The position numbers were made by a program, and so were the translations under genes. The notes beneath the pieces were generated by a model. That model had not been told where the DNA came from and ran no database searches. It worked only from the letters and a program-made list of their open reading frames with translations. Shown piece after piece: positions 44,787-54,213 of a stretch of DNA of 64,000 bases (its first letter is position 1; each line of letters begins with the position of its first letter). This DNA comes from Oceaniglobus indicus (GTDB lineage Bacteria; Pseudomonadota; Alphaproteobacteria; Rhodobacterales; Rhodobacteraceae), in contig NZ_NMZM01000004.1 in assembly GCF_002751875.1 (NCBI RefSeq), positions 310,001 through 374,000 on the forward strand, in the 5' to 3' direction.

Positions 44787-46174
44787 CATCGATCGGCGTT
44801 CAGCGCGCGCACCACCTCGGCCACCATCATCACGTCATCGCGCGTACAGTCGAACTGCCCGACGGCAACGCGGATCACCACGCGGCCGCCATGGCGCGTC
44901 TGTGTCAGGTAGATGCGGCCGTCCTTGTCGATCCGATCCAGCAGTGCCTCGGTCTGCGCATCCGTCGCGCAGCGGAACGTGAACAGCGACAGGCGGGGGG
45001 CGGTCGCGATCTCGATCCCCGGAAGGGTCGCCAATGCGCGGGCCAGATCCTCGGCCCAGCGCACGTGGTTGCGGATGCGGGCGCGCAACCCCTCCAGCCC
45101 ATAGGCACGCAGGGTGAACCAGATCTTCAGCGCCCGGAATCGCCGGCCCAGGGGCACGGTCCAGTCGCTGTAATCGGTGACCGGCCCCACGCCGCGGGTT
45201 TCCAGATAATCGGGCTTGATCGTCAGGGTGCGAAGCTGGTCGGCGGGATCGGCCAGGAATTGGACCGCGCAATCGAACTGGACGCCCAGCCACTTGTGCG
45301 GGTTGAACACCACGCTGTCCGCGCCTTCGATCCCTGCCCACAGATGGCGGAACTCGGGGCAGATCATCGCCGATCCGGCCCAGGCGGCATCGACATGCAC
45401 GGGCAGGCCGTGGGATTTCGCCACCGCGATGCAGGCGGCGATGGGATCGGACGCGCCGATGCCCGTGCCACCGACACACAGCACGACGCCCGCGGGCAGA
45501 TCGCCGCGCGCCAGATCGGCGCGGATCGCGGCGTCCAGCGCGGCGGGATCCATGGCGAACTCCGCGTCCAGCGGCACCTTGACCAGGTTGGCCTGACCGA
45601 TCCCTGCGATCCGCACGGCCTTGTCCACCGATGAATGGGTCTGCGCGCTGGCATAGAGGCGCAGCCGCTTTTGCCCCGCCAACCCCCGCGCGTTGCCGTC
45701 CCAGTCCAGCGCCGCCTCGCGCATGGTCAGGATGGCCGACAGGGTGGCGGTGGTGGCGCTGTCGTGGATCGTGCCGGTGAACCCGGCAGGCAGGCCAAGC
45801 GCGTCGCGCAGCCAGCCGACCATGACGCTTTCGATCTCGGTCGCGGCGGGCGCTGTCTGCCACAGCATCCCTTGCCCGGCCATCGCATTGGCCAGTTGCT
45901 CGGCCAGCATCGACGCCGGCGAGGCGTTGGCGGGGAAATACGCGAAGAAGCGGGGATGCTGCCAATGGGTCGTGGCGCCCGGTACGATCGCCTCGAAATC
46001 GGCGAAGATATCGTCCAACGGTTCAGCGGTTTCGGGGGCCGATGCGGGCAGGCGGGCGGCGACATCGCCCGGCGCCACGGACGGGCGCACGGGCCGGTCG
46101 CGCAACCCGGCGTGGTATGCGGTGGCCCAGTCGGCGGCCCGTTTCGCCCAGATGTTCAGGTCTTCGTGATCCAT
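44786..46174 (-). CDS. PLP-dependent decarboxylase, aromatic-L-amino-acid decarboxylase group
   Basis: This 462-residue group II decarboxylase holds the Schiff-base Lys294 in VVFNPHKWLGVQF, Asp262 in VDAAWAG, and His180 in YASAQTHSSVDKA, matching the pattern of aromatic and glutamate-type decarboxylases. It removes CO2 from an amino acid to give an amine; the substrate cannot be told. It is the last gene of a three-gene minus-strand operon, nine bases after the PEP-mutase/isocitrate-lyase-family gene. Confidence 0.9.
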   Translation of the reverse strand: MDHEDLNIWAKRAADWATAYHAGLRDRPVRPSVAPGDVAARLPASAPETAEPLDDIFADFEAIVPGATTHWQHPRFFAYFPANASPASMLAEQLANAMAGQGMLWQTAPAATEIESVMVGWLRDALGLPAGFTGTIHDSATTATLSAILTMREAALDWDGNARGLAGQKRLRLYASAQTHSSVDKAVRIAGIGQANLVKVPLDAEFAMDPAALDAAIRADLARGDLPAGVVLCVGGTGIGASDPIAACIAVAKSHGLPVHVDAAWAGSAMICPEFRHLWAGIEGADSVVFNPHKWLGVQFDCAVQFLADPADQLRTLTIKPDYLETRGVGPVTDYSDWTVPLGRRFRALKIWFTLRAYGLEGLRARIRNHVRWAEDLARALATLPGIEIATAPRLSLFTFRCATDAQTEALLDRIDKDGRIYLTQTRHGGRVVIRVAVGQFDCTRDDVMMVAEVVRALNADR

Positions 46175-46183
46175 GCGCTCCGC

Positions 46184-46990
46184 TCAGCCCAGATAGCGGT
46201 CGACGTCGGCGCCACCCATCACCTTCATCGCCGAGAAATCGCCGCGTTGAAACATGGCGCGGCCCGCGTCCTCGATCACCCGGTGGGTGGCGCGGGCCAG
46301 CGACGAGCCGAGCGAGATGCGCGCCACCCCCGCCGCCGCCATGTCGGCGCGCGACGCCTGCATCAGCGGACCGGCGGCCAGCGCGTTCACCGGCCGGTCC
46401 GTCGCGGCGCAGACCTGGGCCAGCGCCGCCAGATCGCCGGGAATCGGCACATACAGGCAATCGGCCCCGGCATCGGCAAAGGCGCGGATGCGGCGCAGCG
46501 CCTCGGGCAGGTCATAGGCGCCGGTCATCACGCCGTCGGCCCGGGCGCACAGCACGAAGTCGCGGGGCAGGGCGCGCGCCGCCGCCACCGCCGCCGCGAT
46601 CTTTTCCACGGCCAGATCGAAGTCATAGACCGCTGCGCCGCCCGCCGTCACATCCTCGATCGAACAGCCCGCCAACCCGATTTCGCCGGCCAGGCGCACG
46701 GTTTCGGCGGCATCGTCCGGCGTGTCGCCCCAGCCGTTCTCGAAATCGCCCGAGACCGGGACATCCACCGTGGCCACCAGCGTTTCGGCATGGGCCAGCG
46801 CCTCGTCCCGGCTCACCTGCCCGTCGGGGCGCCCGAGGGTGAAGCCATGGGCGGCCGAGGACGTCGCAATCGCCCTTGCCCCCAGGCCGACCAGCATCTT
46901 GGCGCTGCCCAGATCCCAGGCGTTGGCCAGGATGAACGGATCGCCCGGCACGTGCAGCGCGCGGAATGCGGCACCGGGATCGCGAGTCAC
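46184..46990 (-). CDS. Isocitrate lyase/PEP mutase superfamily protein
   Basis: This 268-residue enzyme has ILANAWDLGSAKMLVGLGARAIATSSAA, then SGDFENGWGDTPDDAAETV and GCSIEDVT, the typical barrel motifs of this superfamily. The phosphonate-type EDK-x5-NS motif is absent, so it is not a PEP mutase; 2-methylisocitrate-lyase-like or oxaloacetate-decarboxylase-like activity is more likely. The GTG at 46990 is chosen because it overlaps the upstream aminotransferase stop (GTGA) and GGAGAG precedes it. Confidence 0.82.
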   Translation of the reverse strand: MTRDPGAAFRALHVPGDPFILANAWDLGSAKMLVGLGARAIATSSAAHGFTLGRPDGQVSRDEALAHAETLVATVDVPVSGDFENGWGDTPDDAAETVRLAGEIGLAGCSIEDVTAGGAAVYDFDLAVEKIAAAVAAARALPRDFVLCARADGVMTGAYDLPEALRRIRAFADAGADCLYVPIPGDLAALAQVCAATDRPVNALAAGPLMQASRADMAAAGVARISLGSSLARATHRVIEDAGRAMFQRGDFSAMKVMGGADVDRYLG

Positions 46991-48156
46991 GACAGCTCTC
47001 CGGCGAATGCGACAAGGGTCTTCAGGGCGGCGGCGAACCGGTCGTCCTCGGCCGTCATGGCGACCCGGACGTGACCGGCGGCGCATTTGCCATAGCTTTC
47101 GCCGGGCATCACGGCGATGGCGTGGGTGTCCAGCAGGCGGTCGGCAAATGCCCGCCCGCTGAGCCCGGTCGAGCGGACGTCCAGCATCACGTACATCGCG
47201 CCGCGGGCCGGAATCGCGCGCACCGCGTTCTGACCCTTCAGGATGTCCTGAACCAGCCCGCGGCGGCGGCGGAACGGCTCGGCCACCTTGTCCTCAAGGT
47301 CGGCGCCTTGGGCCAGCGCGAACACCGCCGCCTCCTGGATGAAGCCGGGCACGCCATAGGTGGTGTTCGTGGCAAGGTTGATGAGGTGGCCGATCACGTC
47401 AGGCTCGGCCACGATCCAGCCACAGCGGCTGCCGGTCATGGCGTGGCTTTTCGACATCGACCCGATCACCATGGTGCGCGCCGCCATGTCGGGCAGGGCG
47501 CGCGGCGAGATGTGTTCGCCCGACCAGACCTGGGTGTCGTAAACCTCGTCCGAGATCAGCCACAGGTCGTGGTCGCGCACCGCCCCCGCCACCGCGTCCA
47601 GCGTGTCGCGGCCATAGATCGAGCCGGTAGGATTGTTCGGCGAATTGATCAGCAGCGATTTCGCACCGTCCGCCCGCGCGTCGATGGCGGCGCGGCGGGG
47701 CTGGAAATCATCCTCGGGGGTGGTGGGGATCGCCACCGGGTTCAGACCAAGCGACCGGATCACGCCCGGATAGGTGGTGTAATGCGGATCGACATAAAGC
47801 GCCGTGTCACCGGGATCGCCCACGGCCAGATGGCTGGCAAACAGCGCCGCCTGACCGCCCGGCATGATCATCACGTTTTCCGGGCCGGTGGGCACGCCGG
47901 TGCGGGCGGCGACCCGGTCGGCCACGGCACGGCGCAGCGCCGGGATGCCGGGAACCGAGGCATAGCCCGTGGCACCCCCCCGCGCGGCGCGGTCCATGGC
48001 CGACAGGATCGCGGGATCGGTGCCGATGTCGTGTTCACCGATGGTCAGTTCGGTGATGTCGTGCCCGGCGTCCGCCATGGCGCGGGCGCGGATGAACACC
48101 TCCCACCCGTCGGAGCCTTCGGGCAATATTCCGGTGATGCGGCGGGACAGTTCCAT
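46987..48156 (-). CDS. Class I/II pyridoxal-phosphate aminotransferase
   Basis: This 389-residue aminotransferase carries SPNNPTGSIY and the PLP lysine in SMSKSHAMTGSRCGW. The N-terminal fold (ELTIGEHDIGTDPAI, GYASVPGIPALRRAVA) is typical of aspartate-type transaminases. GGAGG precedes the ATG at 48156. It is the first gene of an operon with a lyase-family gene and a decarboxylase, which suggests a shared amino-acid or 2-oxo-acid pathway; no substrate is evident. Confidence 0.9.
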   Translation of the reverse strand: MELSRRITGILPEGSDGWEVFIRARAMADAGHDITELTIGEHDIGTDPAILSAMDRAARGGATGYASVPGIPALRRAVADRVAARTGVPTGPENVMIMPGGQAALFASHLAVGDPGDTALYVDPHYTTYPGVIRSLGLNPVAIPTTPEDDFQPRRAAIDARADGAKSLLINSPNNPTGSIYGRDTLDAVAGAVRDHDLWLISDEVYDTQVWSGEHISPRALPDMAARTMVIGSMSKSHAMTGSRCGWIVAEPDVIGHLINLATNTTYGVPGFIQEAAVFALAQGADLEDKVAEPFRRRRGLVQDILKGQNAVRAIPARGAMYVMLDVRSTGLSGRAFADRLLDTHAIAVMPGESYGKCAAGHVRVAMTAEDDRFAAALKTLVAFAGELS

Positions 48157-48262
48157 GGGGCCTCCGATATGATGCGGCTGCAAGGGACATGGACGGGCGC
48201 GATTTGTCAAACCCCCGCGCGCCACTTCGGTCGACGGGCCGATCCTTGATGCGCAGGCGCGC

Positions 48263-48601
48263 TCAACCCAGGCTCGCCTGAACCTTCCGGGGCAGCTTGG
48301 CGCGGATCAGGCCATAGGAGGTTTCGATCCGGTGGCGCAATTCATCCGGCGCCGCACCGTCGAACGGGATCAGGACCCACGAGCGGTGGAGATAGGGGGC
48401 GCGTTCGCCCACCCCGGCTTCGATCAGCATCGTCGCCGTTTCGACGTCGGGGCATTTCACCGACACGCCATGGTCGGTGCCGCCCACCAGCGCAAAGATC
48501 TTGCCGCCCACCTTCCAGCAGTCGTGACCACCGCCGAAGGGGTCGGAACACGCGGCGCCGGGCAGGGCGGCGCAGATGGATCTGACGATTGCACGGCTCA
48601 T
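48263..48601 (-). CDS. MmcQ/YjbR family protein
   Basis: This 112-residue protein matches the YjbR fold: LPGAACSDPFGGGHDCWKVGGKIFALV at the start, GVSVKCPD, and APYLHRSWVLIPFDG with ELRHRIETSYGLI near the end. The family resembles DNA-binding CyaY-like proteins and its role is unclear. The ATG at 48601 was chosen because family members start just before LPGA. It is divergent from cysS. Confidence 0.82.
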   Translation of the reverse strand: MSRAIVRSICAALPGAACSDPFGGGHDCWKVGGKIFALVGGTDHGVSVKCPDVETATMLIEAGVGERAPYLHRSWVLIPFDGAAPDELRHRIETSYGLIRAKLPRKVQASLG

Positions 48602-48821
48602 GGGCGCCAGTGTGCATGCGAAACGGACCCCCCGGCAAGCGCGTCCTGCGCCGCCTGCGGCATCGTGATCGGGGACGCGCGATGTGACTTGCCGTCGGGG
48701 GCGACGGGATGTCCTGTTGCCGCACACTGGTCTGTTTTCATTTCCGCGCGAAGACGGTATGCCCGCCACGGGGCCGAGGTGCGCCGGATGCCCGTGCGCC
48801 GCCCCACGCCGAGGACCACAG

Positions 48822-50258
48822 ATGACCGAAATCCGCCTGCACAACACCAAGACCCGCCGCCGCGAGACGTTCGAGCCGCTGGATCCGTCGAACGTGCGCA
48901 TGTATGTCTGCGGGCCGACGGTGTATGATCGCGCCCACATGGGCAACGCGCGCCCGGCCATCGTGTTCGACGTGCTGTTCCGCCTGCTGCGCGAAATCTA
49001 CGGCGCCGATCACGTCACCTATGTGCGCAACATCACCGACGTGGACGACAAGATCAACGCGCGTGCCGCCCAGACCGGCCGCGACATCGCCGACATCACC
49101 GCCGAGACGACGGCATGGTATCTGGAGGACATGGCCGCGCTGGGCAATCTGGAGCCGACGCACATGCCCCGCGCGACCGGCTATATCGCCGAGATGATCG
49201 CGATGATCGAAGGGCTGATCGAAAGCGGCCATGCCTACGAGGCCGACGGTCATGTGCTGTTCGCCGTCGAAAGCTATGCCGACTATGGGGCGCTGTCGGG
49301 GCGCAGCATCGACGACATGATCGCCGGTGCGCGGGTCGAGGTGGCCCCCTACAAGCGCAACCCGATGGATTTCGTGATGTGGAAGCCGTCGGACGCCCGG
49401 CAACCGGGGTGGGACTCGCCCTGGGGGCGGGGCCGACCCGGCTGGCATATCGAATGCTCGGCCATGGCCGATAAACTGCTGGGTGAGAGTTTCGATATCC
49501 ACGGCGGCGGCAATGACCTGATGTTCCCCCACCACGAGAACGAGATCGCCCAGAGCGCCTGTGCCCATCCAGACGCCGAAATGGCGCAGATCTGGATGCA
49601 TAACGAGATGCTGCTGGTCGAGGGGCGCAAGATGTCCAAATCGCTGGGCAACTTCTTTACCGTGCGCGACCTGCTGGATCAGGGTGTGGCGGGCGAGGTG
49701 ATCCGGCTTGTCTTCCTGTCCACTCATTACGGCAAGCCGATGGACTGGACCGACACGAAACGGAGCGAGGCGGAAGGCACGCTGAAGCGTTGGTACGGGG
49801 TGCTGCACCGCCACGGGTATTGCGCGCGCATGGTCGAGATGCTGAAATCACAGGGCGGGTGGAACGCCGACGCAGAATTCCTGGGCGTGCTGGCCAACGA
49901 CCTGAACACCTCGGGCGCCATCGCGCGTCTGCATGTGCTGGCCAAGGGACATACCGCACCCGCACTGGCCGGGTTTGCCCATGGTCTGGACCTGTTGGGA
50001 CTGGTGCCCGATTGGGACCGCCTTGGCGATCTGGCCGGAGTCGAGGATGCCGCGACCGGCCCTGAATGGGTGAGCGAGGTGGTCGAACGGCTGTTGGGGG
50101 AGCGGCAGGCGGCGCGCGCGGCCAAGGATTGGGCCGAGGCGGACCGGATCCGCGATGTTCTGAACGCCGCCGGCGTTCTGGTCAGCGACGTGGGCGGCGC
50201 CGCGTCATGGACCCCGGGCCCCGCGTTCGATCCGGCGGTTCTGGAGCGCCATCGATGA
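48822..50258 (+). CDS. cysS: Cysteinyl-tRNA synthetase
   Basis: This 478-residue enzyme charges tRNA-Cys. Cys30 in [17 protein letters not shown] begins the zinc and HIGH-type site, and KMSKSLGN lies near residue 270. The middle contains [12 protein letters not shown] and [14 protein letters not shown], the other zinc-ligand segment. The length is typical. The ATG at 48822 starts the canonical N-terminus. It is followed by the GAGTATTT motif and then cimA. Confidence 0.97.
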   Translation: MTEIRLHNTKTRRRETFEPLDPSNVRMYVCGPTVYDRAHMGNARPAIVFDVLFRLLREIYGADHVTYVRNITDVDDKINARAAQTGRDIADITAETTAWYLEDMAALGNLEPTHMPRATGYIAEMIAMIEGLIESGHAYEADGHVLFAVESYADYGALSGRSIDDMIAGARVEVAPYKRNPMDFVMWKPSDARQPGWDSPWGRGRPGWHIECSAMADKLLGESFDIHGGGNDLMFPHHENEIAQSACAHPDAEMAQIWMHNEMLLVEGRKMSKSLGNFFTVRDLLDQGVAGEVIRLVFLSTHYGKPMDWTDTKRSEAEGTLKRWYGVLHRHGYCARMVEMLKSQGGWNADAEFLGVLANDLNTSGAIARLHVLAKGHTAPALAGFAHGLDLLGLVPDWDRLGDLAGVEDAATGPEWVSEVVERLLGERQAARAAKDWAEADRIRDVLNAAGVLVSDVGGAASWTPGPAFDPAVLERHR

Positions 50259-50282
50259 GGGCGTCCGTGCGGCACGGGATGA

Positions 50283-50299
50283 GGGGGCTGTCCGCCCCC
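50283..50299. terminator. Hairpin after cysS
   Basis: GGGGGC (50283-50288) pairs with GCCCCC (50294-50299), 25 bases after the cysS stop. There is no immediate T-run; TATTTT follows about 20 bases later inside the GAGTATTT motif. Confidence 0.4.
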
Positions 50300-50317
50300 G
50301 CCCTCCGGGCCCCCCGA

Positions 50318-50340
50318 GAGTATTTTCATCAGTAAGAAAC
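50318..50340 (+). repeat. Dispersed GAGTATTT motif, copy 3
   Basis: GAGTATTTT is followed by CATCAGTAAGAAAC. It lies 60 bases after the cysS stop on the same strand, just before cimA, behind a GC-rich hairpin. Compare copies at 8216, 10147 and 56197. Confidence 0.6.
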
Positions 50341-50353
50341 ATGGGGAGTCGGG

Positions 50354-51973
50354 ATGGCTGAGCGGCTTTATCTTTACGACACCACCCTGCGCGACGGGCA
50401 ACAGACCCAGGGGGTGCAGTTTTCCACCGCGGAAAAGCACCGGATCGCGAAGATGCTGGACGCACTGGGCGTGGATTACATCGAAGGTGGCTGGCCGGGG
50501 GCGAACCCGACGGATTCGGCGTTTTTCGACGAAGCCCCGCGCCTGCGCGCGACCTTTGCCGCGTTCGGGATGACCAAGCGGTCGGGGCGGTCGGCCGAGA
50601 ACGACGACGTGCTGTCGGCGGTGCTGAACGCCAAGACCCCCGCCGTCTGTCTGGTCGGCAAGACCCACGAGTTCCACGTGAAGACCGCGCTGGGCGTGGC
50701 GCTGGATGAAAACGTCGAGAATATCCGCGCCTCGGTCACCCACCTGGTGGCGCAGGGGCGCGAGGCGCTGTTCGATGCCGAACATTTCTTCGACGGCTAT
50801 CGGGCGGACCCGCAGTATGCGCTGGCCTGCGTGCGTGCGGCCTTTGATGCGGGCGCGCGGTGGATCGTGCTGTGCGATACCAACGGCGGCACCCTGCCCG
50901 CCGAAATCGGGCGGGTGGTGGCCGCGGTGATCGCGGCGGGGATCCCGGGCGACCGGCTGGGCATCCACACCCACGACGACACCGGCAATGCCGTCGCCGG
51001 GTCGCTGGCGGCGGTGGATGCGGGCGCGCGCCAGGTCCAGGGCACGCTGAACGGGTTGGGCGAACGGTGTGGCAATGCCTCGCTCACGACGCTGATCCCG
51101 ACGCTGTTGCTGAAGGAACCCTATGCGTCGGCCTTTGATATCGGTGTGACACGCGACGCCCTGGCGGGCATGACGCGGGGCGCGCGCCTGCTGGACGATA
51201 TCCTGAACCGGGTGCCGCTGCGCTCGGCCCCCTATGTCGGGGCGTCGGCCTTCGCGCACAAGGCGGGGCTGCACGCCAGCGCGATCCTGAAGGATCCGAC
51301 GACCTATGAGCATATCGATCCGGTGGCGGTGGGCAACGCGCGCATCGTGCCGATGTCGAACCAGGCGGGGCAGAGCAACCTGCGCGCGCGGCTGGCCGAC
51401 ATGGATCTTGAGGTCGCGCCGGACGATCCGGGCCTGGGCGAGATCCTGACCGAGGTGAAGGCGCGCGAAGAGGCCGGTTATTCCTATGACACGGCGCAGG
51501 CCAGTTTCGAGCTGGTGGCGCGGCGGGTGCTGAACCGGTTGCCGGCGTTCTTCGAGGTCAAGCGCTATCGCGTCACCATCGAGCGGCGCAAGAACAAGCA
51601 CGATCAGATGGTCAGCCTGTCGGAAGCGGTCGTCGTGGTGAAGATCGGCGGCCAAAAGACCCTGTCGGTCAGCGAAAGCATGGACGAGACCGGCAGCGAC
51701 CGGGGGCCGGTGCATGCCCTGTCCAATGCCCTGTCCAAGGATCTGGGGCCATACCAGGCCTATATCGACGATCTGCGACTGGTGGATTTCAAGGTCCGCA
51801 TCACCCAGGGCGGCACCGAGGCCGTGACCCGCGTCATCATCGACAGCGAGGATTCGCAGGGCCGCCGCTGGTCGACCGTGGGTGTGTCGCCCAACATCGT
51901 CGATGCCTCGTTCGAGGCGCTGCTGGATGCGATCACCTGGAAGCTGGTGCGCGACGGGGCGGTGGCGCGGTGA
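50354..51973 (+). CDS. cimA: Citramalate synthase
   Basis: This 539-residue enzyme condenses pyruvate with acetyl-CoA to citramalate, opening a threonine-independent isoleucine route. YDTTLRDGQQ at residues 8-17 and HTHDDTGNAVAG supply the active-site Arg and metal-binding His. The C-terminal regulatory domain (about 400-539) is present. CimA fits the IlvBH activity nearby, which uses the resulting 2-ketobutyrate. The stop overlaps the next gene's GTG by four bases. Confidence 0.94.
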   Translation: MAERLYLYDTTLRDGQQTQGVQFSTAEKHRIAKMLDALGVDYIEGGWPGANPTDSAFFDEAPRLRATFAAFGMTKRSGRSAENDDVLSAVLNAKTPAVCLVGKTHEFHVKTALGVALDENVENIRASVTHLVAQGREALFDAEHFFDGYRADPQYALACVRAAFDAGARWIVLCDTNGGTLPAEIGRVVAAVIAAGIPGDRLGIHTHDDTGNAVAGSLAAVDAGARQVQGTLNGLGERCGNASLTTLIPTLLLKEPYASAFDIGVTRDALAGMTRGARLLDDILNRVPLRSAPYVGASAFAHKAGLHASAILKDPTTYEHIDPVAVGNARIVPMSNQAGQSNLRARLADMDLEVAPDDPGLGEILTEVKAREEAGYSYDTAQASFELVARRVLNRLPAFFEVKRYRVTIERRKNKHDQMVSLSEAVVVVKIGGQKTLSVSESMDETGSDRGPVHALSNALSKDLGPYQAYIDDLRLVDFKVRITQGGTEAVTRVIIDSEDSQGRRWSTVGVSPNIVDASFEALLDAITWKLVRDGAVAR

Positions 51974-52731
51974 GTGTCGATGCCTGCGCGGATCTGGTGC
52001 GGCGGGGCGATCCCGATCGTTTCCTGGCCACCATGGCGACCCCTCCGGCGGCGCGGGCGGTGCTGTTTCCGCTCTATGCCTTCAACGTCGAAGTCTCGCG
52101 CGCGCCCTGGCTGACGGCCGAGCCGCTGATCGCCGAGATGCGCCTGCAATGGTGGCGCGATGCCCTGGACGAGATCGCGACGGGCGGGATCGTGCGTCGC
52201 CATGACGTGGTGGTGCCGCTGGCGGGCGTGATCGACGCAAAGGACGCGGCCGATCTGGACCGGCTGATAACGGCCCGCAAATGGGACATCGAACGTGATC
52301 CCTTCGCCGGGCTGGAAGATCTGGAACGATACCTGTCGGACACCGGCGGCACGTTGATGGCGGTGGCGACGCGGGCGCTGGGTGGTGCCGACACCGACAG
52401 GGCCGCCACCATCGGAACGGTCGGCGCGACGGCAAACTACCTCATGGCGGTGCCGGCACTGATCGCCGAGGGGCGCCAGCCGTTGGTGGGCGATGCGCAA
52501 AACTGCATCCGAACCCTCGCCGAACGACAGTTGGATCGCGTGAAACAGCACGCGGGCGCGCGCAACAAGGCGTCGGCCGCGCTGCGCCGCGCGTGGCTGT
52601 CGGCCTGGCGCGCGCGTGCGATCCTGCGCCGGGCCGCCGAAGATCCCGATGCGGTTCTGGAAGGGCGTCTGGCGGGGTCGGAGTTCAGGCGCCGCACCAG
52701 CCTTCTGGCGGCCACGCGCCTGGGGATCTAG
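51970..52731 (+). CDS. Squalene/phytoene-synthase-family protein (NDUFAF6-like)
   Basis: This 253-residue protein belongs to the squalene/phytoene synthase superfamily: LFPLYAFNVEVSRAP, MRLQWWRDALDEIA, RHDVVVPLAG. The aspartate-rich metal motifs of true synthases are incomplete, as in the complex I assembly factor NDUFAF6. A role in respiratory complex assembly is inferred from this likeness. The GTG start overlaps the cimA stop, and its TAG stop overlaps the stop of the convergent MFS gene. Confidence 0.75.
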   Translation: MSVDACADLVRRGDPDRFLATMATPPAARAVLFPLYAFNVEVSRAPWLTAEPLIAEMRLQWWRDALDEIATGGIVRRHDVVVPLAGVIDAKDAADLDRLITARKWDIERDPFAGLEDLERYLSDTGGTLMAVATRALGGADTDRAATIGTVGATANYLMAVPALIAEGRQPLVGDAQNCIRTLAERQLDRVKQHAGARNKASAALRRAWLSAWRARAILRRAAEDPDAVLEGRLAGSEFRRRTSLLAATRLGI

Positions 52732-53939
52732 GCGGCCTGCTGTTTCGGCAGCAGCATCAGCCAGATCAGCGACCCGCCGGCCAGCACCAGGAACGGGATC
52801 ATGGCATAGTTGACCGCGTTCCAGCCCGCCTCGGGGGTGCCGCCCGAGCAGTTCATCAACCCGCCCGATGCGAGGGACGCCAGCGTGACACAGCCGAACA
52901 CGATCATGTCGTTCATCCCCTGCACCCGGCCGCGTTCGGCCGGCGAATGGGCGCCGGCCAGCATCGAGGTCGCGCCGATGAAGCCGAAGTTCCAGCCGAT
53001 CCCGATCAGGATCAGTGCCACATAGAAGTGCCCCAGTTGGACACCCGACAGACCCACGACCCCCGCAGCCGCAAGGATCACAAGGCCAAGGGCGAGGATG
53101 CGTTCGACCCCGAAGCGGGCGATCAGGTGACCCGTGAAGAACGAGGGGACGAACATCGCCAGCACGTGCAGCGACACCACGTCGGCTGCATCGTTGCGGG
53201 TAAAGCCGCAACCGACCACGGCCAGCGGTGTCGAGGTCATCACCAGGTTCATCAGCGCATAGGACACCATGCCACAAATGATGGCCACCGCCACCCGGGG
53301 CGTTTTCAGCATCTCAAGCCGGGTGCGCCCCAGGGATTCGCCTTGTTTCGCGACCGGCGGGCGCGGGATGTCGAGGCCCAGGAACAGCAGGGATCCGATG
53401 GTGTTGATCGCGATGACGGCAATGTACGAGCCGAGGAACGGCACCACCATGGCATCGGCCGTCACCTTGACCAGTTGCGGCCCGATCACCGCCGACACCA
53501 GGCCACCGGCCATGACATAGGAAATCGCCTTGGGCCGGAAGGAATCCGACGCGGTGTCGGATGCGGCGAACCGGTAGAAACCCTGCGCCGACATGTAGAT
53601 GCCGGTGACGAACGAGCCGAGAAGGAAGATCGGGAAACTGGCCACCACCAACCCCCAGGCGCCGATGGCCGCACCGGCCGATCCGCCCAGACAGCCGGCC
53701 CAGAACCCGGCACGCCGCCCGTATTTCTGCATCAGGGCCGACATCGGCGTGGCGCAGAGCATGTTGCCCAGCACGATCATCGAAATCGGCAGCGTGGCGA
53801 AACACAGGTTCGAGGCCAGGGATTGCCCCGCCAGCCCGCCGATGGTGAAGATCATCGGCATTTGCGCGCCGAGGAAGGCCTGCGCCGCGACCAGGATCCA
53901 GACATTGCGCTTGGCGGGAAGGGTGGCAGAGTCGGTCAT
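52728..53939 (-). CDS. MFS transporter
   Basis: This 403-residue transporter has about twelve helices, with MPMIFTIGGLAGQSLA and GNMLCATPMSALMQKYGRRAGFW early and GWNFGFIGATSMLAGAHSPAERGRVQG late, typical of the major facilitator fold. The substrate is unknown. The ATG at 53939 is used as it begins the first helix-containing segment; longer in-frame sequence runs into unlikely basic residues. Confidence 0.88.
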   Translation of the reverse strand: MTDSATLPAKRNVWILVAAQAFLGAQMPMIFTIGGLAGQSLASNLCFATLPISMIVLGNMLCATPMSALMQKYGRRAGFWAGCLGGSAGAAIGAWGLVVASFPIFLLGSFVTGIYMSAQGFYRFAASDTASDSFRPKAISYVMAGGLVSAVIGPQLVKVTADAMVVPFLGSYIAVIAINTIGSLLFLGLDIPRPPVAKQGESLGRTRLEMLKTPRVAVAIICGMVSYALMNLVMTSTPLAVVGCGFTRNDAADVVSLHVLAMFVPSFFTGHLIARFGVERILALGLVILAAAGVVGLSGVQLGHFYVALILIGIGWNFGFIGATSMLAGAHSPAERGRVQGMNDMIVFGCVTLASLASGGLMNCSGGTPEAGWNAVNYAMIPFLVLAGGSLIWLMLLPKQQAA

Positions 53940-54213
53940 GCGTCCTGATCTACGCCTGCCGTTCGCAAATGGGAAGTGGCTGTTCCGCCCGCCGTCAGCA
54001 ATCGCCGGGTCACTTTGGCGACGTCCTTCGCCGGCAATCGGATTGCACCGGGGTCTGGTTGCGCAATCGGCTTCGGGACGCCGCCCTTGCCGTTCTCGGC
54101 GCAAGCTGGCACAAGATTTCATCACCTGTCATCTTGTCGTGGATTCCGCTTTGGCTTTTCTCTCGGTCACGTCCGTCCCGAAGCTCGGGTGGAGCTCGCC
54201 CAAGGCGTTCACC

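Noticed and set aside
46184-46990. Phosphonate biosynthesis through PEP mutase
   Set aside because: The EDK-x5-NS motif of PEP mutase is missing and no phosphonopyruvate decarboxylase is nearby.
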